Assembly (NCBI GenBank): GCA_958298945.1
Contig: OY282610.1
Location: 26,560,233 to 26,624,232 of the forward strand
Direction of reading: 5' to 3'
Source: Atherix ibis
Taxonomy: Eukaryota; Arthropoda; Insecta; Diptera; Athericidae
Length of the DNA: 64,000 nucleotides
Shown here: piece by piece, positions 56,642 to 64,000 of the stretch
How positions within the stretch are numbered: the first letter of the stretch is position 1
Layout of the letters: every line of letters begins with the position of its first letter
Notes under the pieces: generated by a model
The model's database searches: none
What the model was told of the DNA's origin: nothing
Seen by the model: the letters and a program-made list of their open reading frames with translations, nothing else
Made by a program: the position numbers and the translations under genes

Positions 56642-56929
56642 CTGTAAATAAGAAAATTGAGAGAAATATAAAAGAAATTAACTTTTTTTTAAAAATAATT
56701 ATGAAAAAATTTTGTTTTTATGAAAATATCCACAATTGACTTCTTGACAATAACCATAATGTATTGTATTTTTATTAAAAGAAGGATTTTTATTAAAAGA
56801 AGGATTTTTATCCTTTTAAAATGTGTTTATCGGATTTCTGAAAATCTAAAATTACCCTTGATCATCATATTCGGTTTTGATAAGAACAACTTTCGATATG
56901 GTTAATTGCATTGTGTCCTCTCCTACTTG

Positions 56930-59070
56930 CACAGGAGTGTACCTTGCCAAAATACACATAGGGGGTCTGGCTCCTGAACTTTCTATTTTTCCATGGACGT
57001 CTGACTCATGAAGTTATCATTTCTATTTGGCCATCGTGGTCTGCGTCCGGAATTTTTCAATCCTACTTGGTCTTTGGCGTCTGACTTTTACATTTCCTAT
57101 TCAGCTATTTAGGTGTGCCCCCTCAGTTATCTATTCAGCCATGGAGAGAAAAATGCCTCCTAAATTTGTCGCTCCTACTTGGTCTTCGAGGTCTGACTTA
57201 TGAATTTCCTATTCAGCTACGGAAGTCAGGGTCCTCAATTTTCTATTCAGCCATGAATGTCAGCCCGCTGAAATTTTACTTCCAATTTGGCCATGAATGT
57301 CTGCCTCCTAAATTTTTCGTTCCTATATATCCTTAGAAGTCTGCATCCTTAGCTTTTTGTTCTTATTTGGTCTTTGAGGTCTGACTTCTGAATTTCCTAT
57401 TCAGCTATGCAAGTCAGGTTCCTTAATTTTCTATTCAGCCATGGAGCTCTGTATCGTGCATTTTTTGTTTCTATTTATCCATAGAGGTCTGCATCCTGAA
57501 CTTTTCGTTCATACTTGCTCTTTGAAATCTGACTTCTGAATTTCCTATTCAGCTACGGATGTCAGGGCCCTCAATTTTCTATTCAGCCATGGAGCTCAGC
57601 GTCGTGAATTTTTCGTTTCTATTTATGCATAGAGATCTGCATCCTGAACTTTTCGTTCATACTTGCTTTTTGAAAGCTGACTTCTGAATTTCCTATTCAG
57701 CTACGGAAGTCAGGGTCCTCAATTTTCTATTCAGCCATGAATGTCAGCCCGCTAAAATTTTCCTTCCAATTTGGCCATGAATGTCTGCCTCCTAAATTTT
57801 TCGTTCCTATATATCCTTAGAAGTCTGCATTCTTAGCTTTTTGTTCTTATTTGGTCTTTGAGGTCTGACTTCTTATTTTCCTATTCAGCTACGGAAGTCA
57901 GGGTCCTTAATTTTCTATTCAGCCATGGAGCTCTGTATCGTGCATTTTTTGTTTCTATTTATCCATAGAGGTCTGTGTCCTGAACATTTCATTCCTACTT
58001 GGTCTTTGAGGTCTGTCTTCTGAATTTCTTATTCAGCTACGGATGTCAGGGCCCTCAATTTTCTATTCAGCCATGGAGCTCAGCGTCGTGAATTTTTCGT
58101 TTCTATTTATCCATAGAGGTCTGTGTCCTGAACTTTTCATTCCTACTTGCTCTTTGAAAGCTGACTTCTGAATTTCCTATTCAGCTACGGAAGTCAGGGT
58201 CCTCAATTTTCTATTCAGCCATGAATGTCAGCCCGCTGAAATTTTACTTCCAATTTGGCCATGAATGTCTGCCTCCTAAATTTTTCGTTCCTATATATCC
58301 TTAGAAGTCTGCATCCTTAGCTTTTTGTTCTTATTTGGTCTTTGAGGTCTGACTTCTGAATTTCCTATTTAGCTATGCAAGTCAGGTTCCTTAATTTTCT
58401 ATTCAGCCATGGAGCTCAGCGTCGTGAATTTTTCATTTTTATTTATCCTTAGAAGTCTGCATCCTGAACTTTTTGTTCCTACTTGCTTTTTGAGGTCTGA
58501 ATTCTGAATTTCCTATTCAGCTACGGAAGTCAGGGTCCCCAATTTTCTATTCAGCCATAGATGTCAGCCTGCTGAATTTTTCCTACCAATTTGGCCATGA
58601 CTGTCTGCCTCCTAAATTTTTCGTTCCTATATATCCTTAGAAGTCTGTATCCTGAACTTTTTGTTCTTATTTGGCCTTTGAGGTCTGACTTCTTATTTTC
58701 CTATTCAGTTACGAAAATCATGCTCCTTAATTCTCCTTAAGGAAATTTTTTATTCAGTCATGGAGCTCAGCATCGTGAATTTTTCGGTGCTGTTTGGTCT
58801 TTGCGGTCTGAGTTCATTTCCTATTCAGCAATGAAGGTCAGCCTTCTTAATTTTCTATTCAGTCATGGAGCTCAGAGTCCTGAATTTTCCGTTTCTATTT
58901 GGTCATGAATGTCTGCCATTTGTATTTTTCGTCCCTCTTTCGCTACGGAAGTTCACTTCCTAAATTTTTTGTTTGGCCACGAAGGTTTGCCTACTGAATT
59001 TCTTATTTATCCGTGAATGAAAGTCAGCTATGGAGGTCTGCCTCTTGAATTTCCTATTCAACCATAGAGT
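56930..59070. repeat. 484-bp higher-order satellite built of ~160-bp units
   Basis: CCATGAATGTCAGCCCGCT recurs at 57251, 57735 and 58219, exactly 484 bp apart. Within each, units of about 160 bp share CTGACTTCTGAATTTCCTAT, TCAATTTTCTATTCAGCCAT and a TTCGTTCCTA word. Ends (56930-57200 and 58500-59070) are more diverged. Directly upstream of exon A on the transcribed strand. Confidence 0.92.
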
Positions 59071-59099
59071 GAAGGCTCTTAGCCTTTTTAATAAGGCTC

Positions 59100-59360
59100 T
59101 TTTGTGAAAAGAGTGAAGATTCTTATGAGGTCAGACCATCTATCAAAAGTTGAAGGTTGGAGAAAGAGTTCGTTGTGTCGGATTGAATATTTCAGATACT
59201 GGAACCCCGTAAATAATTTTTTTTTGGAAAAGGAGATTACTGTAGTAGTTCAAGCTCAGCCCCTCTCCCCTAAACTAGGTTTTTGTGATCAAAACACACT
59301 TTTGCTACTATTGATAATATACAAAAGAGTGTAATCGAGGAGCTGGAGGCATACTTTTTC
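59100..59360 (+). pseudogene. Mariner C-terminal fragment
   Basis: Decayed plus-strand frame: AATATTTCAGATACTGGA, VVVQAQPLSPKLGF (from QPPYSPDL) and TTGATAATATACAAAAGAGT (from DNIQ). The same fragment family as at 25.3-26.7 kb and 28.3/29.9 kb. Confidence 0.5.
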
Positions 59361-60446
59361 TTATTGTAAAATAGGTTGTAAAATATTCTCAATAAAGTAC
59401 TTCCTAAAATTGCGGTTACGTAAGATGAGAAAAAATATAGCACTTCATATACACAAACACAAACAGTTTATTCCCAATAGAATTATCCCCTCAATAAAAT
59501 GTTTTCTTAACAAAAAGATTAAGCGAGAATTCTATTGTGAATAAAGTGATTTTTTTTCGTAAACTTTCAAGGAGTCTTAAAAATTGAAAAAAAAATTTTC
59601 TAACTTTATTTTTAAGATGATATTAAATTGAGAAGTATTCGTACTTTTATGAAAAATAAATCAAATGAAATTCAATTCGGATTTGCATATTTTTATGAAT
59701 TTTTAACAGATTTCCTGAGAATTTCGACATTTGACTATATTCTTAAAAGGATGCGTTTATAACCAAGCTAAACTTTAGTCTAATCAGTAAAAAAAAATTA
59801 TTAAATTTATCAAAAGAGGAGAAGAAAAATTGAAGAAAATATGATAATTCTCATATATTAATTGTGTCACAGTTTGTCCTTTTTGTGTTTATCTAATTTT
59901 ACCATAAATATTTTTTTGCATATCTTACATTGGAAATTTTTGAATTGCTTTTTCGATTATTTTGTTATTGTTAATTTTCCACCTGTTTTCAATTCAGATC
60001 AATTAATTGAAATGCAAGAATTTAATTATGATATTAGATCTCACAGATTCAAATGGATGAAAAGTGAAAATTTTAAATAAAAATGCAAATTATCATCATT
60101 AAGAAAGTAGGAATTTTCTTAGAGAATCTATGCTAATGACATTACTTTGATTATTATTCTAATTTTAATTTTATTAATCTTAGTTAATAAATGTGTACAC
60201 TGTAGGTGAGTTAGTGGTTATGCAGATATTAACAAAGATATTTTGGCAGGCATGTTTGTAGGTACTTTGTAGATAGGCACGAACAGATTCGATTGTGAAT
60301 GGTAGAAGCCAATTTCTTATTTGAATTTTGGAAGGAGTTTTTTTTTCAGTAATCGACTCTTATCATTCAAAAGGAAGTGAATTTTTTTTCCATATTAAAA
60401 GAGAAGGATAGAAAGGAATAATTAAATGGCGGCAAAAGTAAAAGCT
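59361..60446. other. AT-rich DNA, nothing recognised
   Basis: No transposon or coding signal recognised. 59862-60080 is an open frame of 72 codons without motif. Confidence 0.45.
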
Positions 60447-60575
60447 CTAACCTAAAATATCAACGTCAATATTTTGATTTTGATGATGGCTGTAAATGAC
60501 ACCGAATAGATTGATTTTAAATTTCGATTCAACTGAATTTTTGGAATGTTGACGATCATAATTTATGTATGGAAA
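60447..60575 (-). CDS. Possible additional 5' exon, unproven
   Basis: A minus-strand open stretch that reads like protein, with NLFGVIYSHHQNQN followed by a donor-like GTTAGA at 60447-60452. It ends in phase 1. That would fit exon A only if exon A used its second AG (start 56628). I see no in-frame ATG. The only AG that could serve as acceptor inside the stretch (TTCCAAAAATTCAG, about 60531) has no clear pyrimidine tract. I do not recognise the peptide, so it may be chance. Confidence 0.25.
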   Translation of the reverse strand, partial: FPYINYDRQHSKNSVESKFKINLFGVIYSHHQNQNIDVDILG

Positions 60576-61379
60576 ATGTACAATGTATATTTATGTAAAT
60601 TGTCAACATATACGGATTTCACGGATGCTACTATTTTTTATGTTATTAATTAATTATAGAAATATATAAAAATATTTCCGGGTGGTGAAGTAATGAACTT
60701 GTAGTCCAGTGGAGTACAGTTTTGAAGGGGAAAGGGGGGGTTGTAAAGGTTCAAAGGTTACCACCCATATAACAAAAAGAATCACGCCATACCATATATA
60801 GTTTTGCTTGGAGGATCCCCCAAAGGGGTGTTAATTTCTCCAAGGGAGAGAAGATTGAATAAAAGAAAAACCATTATTCGACAAAAAAAAAAAAGTTAGT
60901 AGAAAAAAATTACGCACTGCTGGAAAACGAATAAGGAATAAAAAGGGTATAAAATTTTGTAATAAAATTTAAAAAAATATAAATTCAATAAAAATATGAG
61001 GAATTTTTTTTTTTTATTAAAAAGCAATTGCATAGGAACCAGCGCTCATAAATAAAGACAAAAAGAAAACGAAAGGAAAAGAGAAAATGAAATAAAAATG
61101 GTGATGTGAACCGATGACTAATGTGGCAAAGAGATGGAAGGTACATTCCCCCCCCCCCCCCCTGGTCATTTCTCACATACATCCTCGGGAAACCGCTAGA
61201 TAGAGCGTCCCTAGTGATGACCGTAGCGATAATAATTCTCCTTACGATATCCTGTTTTGTTTGTTTGTTTATTTGTGTTTAGGATTTCTATACACAATAA
61301 ACAGCACCACGACCATGAGGCTATTATGTTGGAACCTATACGTGTGTAGGTTAGATGGAATTGGTATTTAGTTAGTTGG
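60576..61379. other. AT-rich DNA with a C15 run
   Basis: Contains a 15-nt C run at 61148-61162 and G-run patches near 60730. No coding signal recognised. Confidence 0.45.
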
Positions 61380-61388
61380 ATGGACCAG

Positions 61389-61830
61389 TTATAAGTAGCT
61401 AGATTTTGTAGAGCATATTAGTTTGGAGTGAATTTTATTAGAAAATATATGTTGGGTAAGATGAGGGATAGTGAGTTGAATGTCAGATAAAGGGCAGATG
61501 GCCACATGGGAGAAGAATATCCTATCCAAATTCTGAGCAGTTTCCGAACCCAAAACTATGGTAAGATTGTCGAGTAGGGTTGTTGAGGAATGGATGGTCA
61601 ATGTTCGACAGACCAATTCACTGGTTGATAGTATACGAATGGCCAAATTAGGAACTGCTGTGAATATCGGGCGATCGAGAGTTTCCCACCCGCTAATAGA
61701 TCAACCTTCTTATTACCCTGAAACCTAATGCAATTCTGTACTCCTATTGCCAAGCAAGTTATGTCGAATGTTGTTGAGGTACAGGATCACTCGATAGGGT
61801 ACGAACTGTGTAGCCATTACTGACTATACT
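61389..61830 (-). pseudogene. Possible LINE RNase H-region relic
   Basis: The minus strand near 61681-61725 reads IRFQGNKKVDLLAGG, similar to the GIPGN-KAD-LAR-G element of RNase H domains of I-type LINEs. 61389-61646 is open for 85 codons beyond it. The match is short and the call is weak. Confidence 0.3.
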
Positions 61831-62299
61831 GATATTATGATAATTAGGACTGTAAACGATAAAATCTCTCAATATCCTGATTGCTCACAGCTCACCATAA
61901 TATATATACATGCCATTCTTTAATTTCAACTTATTTTTTTTAGATAGATTAGTTTTTTCAATTTGAAAAACTAAATAAAAGGAGTTTTATATAAGCCCTA
62001 GTATTTATATAAATTGCAATATAAAGAATATTCGATACCATTTTTATTTAAAAATAACATCGGCCATATGGTTTTCACAGCTTCATTTGCAGAAGGTGAT
62101 CTTAGGGGTCCAATTTTGAATGACTCTTCCGCATCAATCGCGCTGATTCTCACTGATGGCTTGAATGATGCTGTTTGTCCAAATCGAAATGTGTTGTCAG
62201 TTTATTAGTATAGACCAGTGTTTCACAAACTGTGGATCGTAACAAGATCTTAAATGTAAATTTTTTCAAAGCGCCAAGGATAAAATGGGTCCCTATAGC
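61831..62299. other. AT-rich DNA, nothing recognised
   Basis: One 64-codon plus-strand open frame (62014-62208) without motif. Confidence 0.4.
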
Positions 62300-63110
62300 T
62301 TGGATTTCTAAAAAGTATGCCGAAATGTTTTAAAGTTTGAGAATCCCTGGCATAGACCATTGATTAAACGAATCTCCATAAAGCAAAGTTTAAGCGACCT
62401 TGACGGCCAACTATCATAAGCATGACATGAAAGCTTCGTCTGAATTAAGTACCTAGTTTCAACTGATGTGTGGCATGTCGTACCATTCTGTTGGAACCAG
62501 ATATTGTTCAAGTCCATATCGTCCAATTAAGGCCAAAAAAATCAGTTGTCATTGCTCAATATCCCTCTTCATTGATAATTACCGCATCATCAGACTCATT
62601 CCAGTAACAGTATGGTCCGATGATGCCGCTTGACCAAAACCCCCAGGAAACAGTAAGTTCTTAGTTCGTCGCTGGATTTTTTCACAAAATTTGGGACTCG
62701 TTTTCAACTTCTCGAACGCCCGACGCTTTGCATGATCCTATTAAATCTTATATGGAAGGCTCAATTCGTCAAGTTAAGGTCGCCGGAAGGCCGAATTCTT
62801 TAGCACGATATAGAGCAGAGAGTTTATGATCATTATGAACTATTTGAGCCACAGTGTCGATATTTTTGTTCGACTGACCATTTCGATTTGACGTTAGACC
62901 CTAGCCAATTAGCGTCCGAACCGGTTTTATCAAATTTTTTGATTAGACGTTGAGTTATGTTCTCGGAATATTTCCATCATAAATTCCACGTAGCTCACAG
63001 AACAAAAGCACACATTTTTATAATAAATTTTCACTATTTTCATGCGCGTTATTGAATCGTGTCCCTAAATAAAAACATAAAAGGTATAAGAATGACAGCG
63101 CTGTCATTTG
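62300..63110 (-). pseudogene. DDE transposase pseudogene, relic 5 of 5 (longest)
   Basis: The minus strand carries, in order from the N-terminal side: SNKNIDTVAQIVHNDHKLSA (N-terminal HTH region, 62820-62880), an interior frame break, WGFWSSGIIGPYCYWNESDD (62590-62660), then NNIWFQQNGTTCHTSVETR (62455-62510, second catalytic region; family MWFQQDGATCHTARATI). The catalytic Asp of QQDGATCH is Asn here. Many frameshifts. The family is the one with SDEAHFWLNGYVNKQN. Confidence 0.7.
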
Positions 63111-64000
63111 AAACGTCAAACTAATAGGTTGAAGGTAACTTTTGAAAAGTCCCTCATAAAATTCTTAGTTAATAAGAATTTTCCGAGGAGCTTTTCGATA
63201 ATTTTATGAGGGGCTTTATTTTTTTTTATATGTTCATTTTTAAATTTGCATCCTGACGTGAAACATGAAGCATTACTGAAATCATGAAATTTCTTTTCTT
63301 TAGTGCTGCCAGAGGCAAAAAAAACGGTGTAAAAAACCATACACAGTTATTTTAGCTAACTAATAATCATACTGCACTTAAAATTTTTCTCAATTTAATT
63401 TTTTTTTTTCTATTTTCATTAATATTCTTTGATAAAAACTAATAATTTCCACATACACCAATCAGTCTGTTCTAATAGTTCTTGTTCAATTTTATAACAC
63501 GTCCAATAATAACATTTTGCAACATTGTCAAATGTGAAAATTATATAAAAAGTGTAATTTAAAGTGTTTTTCTTTTTTATGTTGACAATATTGTATTTGT
63601 GGCCATGCAAAAAAATCTATTATAGAAATCTATAAATCAATGTTTGTTTATGAAATGTTTGTGTGTGCATATACAGATTGAGTGTTTTGCTTTGAGTTCC
63701 ATTTTAATCCACATGGGGTCGTTGTTGCTATTTAGTCTGAAAAAGTCTTTTTGTGTTAAGATGTTGCGTGCTGTGTCTCAATGGTTTAATGCATCCTACA
63801 GAGCTGACATAGAAATTCTATAAGACATCTTATGCCAACGACAGAAAGGGGAGCTACCCCATGACATTGATGATAATCAGAAGAAGGATAACAGCATTTG
63901 TAGAAATTTTGTGTTTAGGAAATATCTAATAAAGCTTACAGACCATATACGTCCGTATATGCACACATGTCCAAATAGTATAAATACAATCAAATGACAA
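63111..64000. other. AT-rich end of window, nothing recognised
   Basis: Short open frames at 63116-63340 and 63419-63610 have no recognisable motif. No promoter or exon could be supported here. Confidence 0.4.

Overview
This window is AT-rich animal DNA, most likely from an insect and possibly a fly. The only cellular gene I can support is an intron-containing, minus-strand gene. The rest is transposon relics (mariner, jockey-like LINE, a second DDE family) and tandem repeats. I see no prokaryotic features, rRNA, tRNA or CRISPR.

The gene is an ortholog of vertebrate GARNL3, a Rap/Ran-GAP domain plus citron-homology (CNH) protein. I placed 13 exons by eye from family similarity, GT/AG splice sites and codon phase. 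They run from 56641 down to a stop at 5441. The exons total 3066 nt and join in one uninterrupted frame of 1021 residues, spread over about 51.2 kb. The true N-terminus is missing; it lies either in the 56.6-64 kb region (one weak candidate exon near 60.45-60.57 kb) or beyond the window. Several introns are tiny (59-110 bp). Others are very large: 25,029 bp (24785-49813), 10,457 bp (9566-20022), 6,430 bp (50125-56554) and 4,149 bp (20127-24275).

Layout. 1-5440 lies downstream of the gene: a palindromic minirepeat split by a cecropia-like mariner (1339-2571), a second mariner (3066-4145), then AT-rich DNA and the probable 3' UTR. 5441-9565 holds eight exons, G to M in reverse order, with a degenerate CAGCCATTT-type repeat between them. 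9566-20022 is an intron with a ~375-bp tandem array, a nearly intact irritans-like mariner (14186-15477), a 301-bp tandem array and a 10-bp minisatellite. 20023-24784 has three exons, a 5'-truncated jockey-like LINE and a rearranged mariner. 24785-49813 is the giant intron: mariner fragments in tandem, 14-bp minisatellite blocks, a mariner nested inside another mariner (38649-40795), and a 295-bp satellite carrying an RNase H LINE relic. 49814-50124 has two exons. 50125-56554 is an intron with a low-complexity CAAAAATCT-type array and a relatively GC-rich island. 56555-56641 is the most 5' exon I can place. 56.6-64 kb has a 484-bp satellite and transposase/LINE relics.

I did not find a clearly new biological system. 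The notable points are the repeat-driven expansion of a conserved gene, the nested and rearranged mariners, at least five relics of one transposase fragment, several unrelated tandem arrays within one transcription unit, and strong hairpins in the satellites. All coordinates and similarities are from reading by eye and from memory of the families; no alignment was run.
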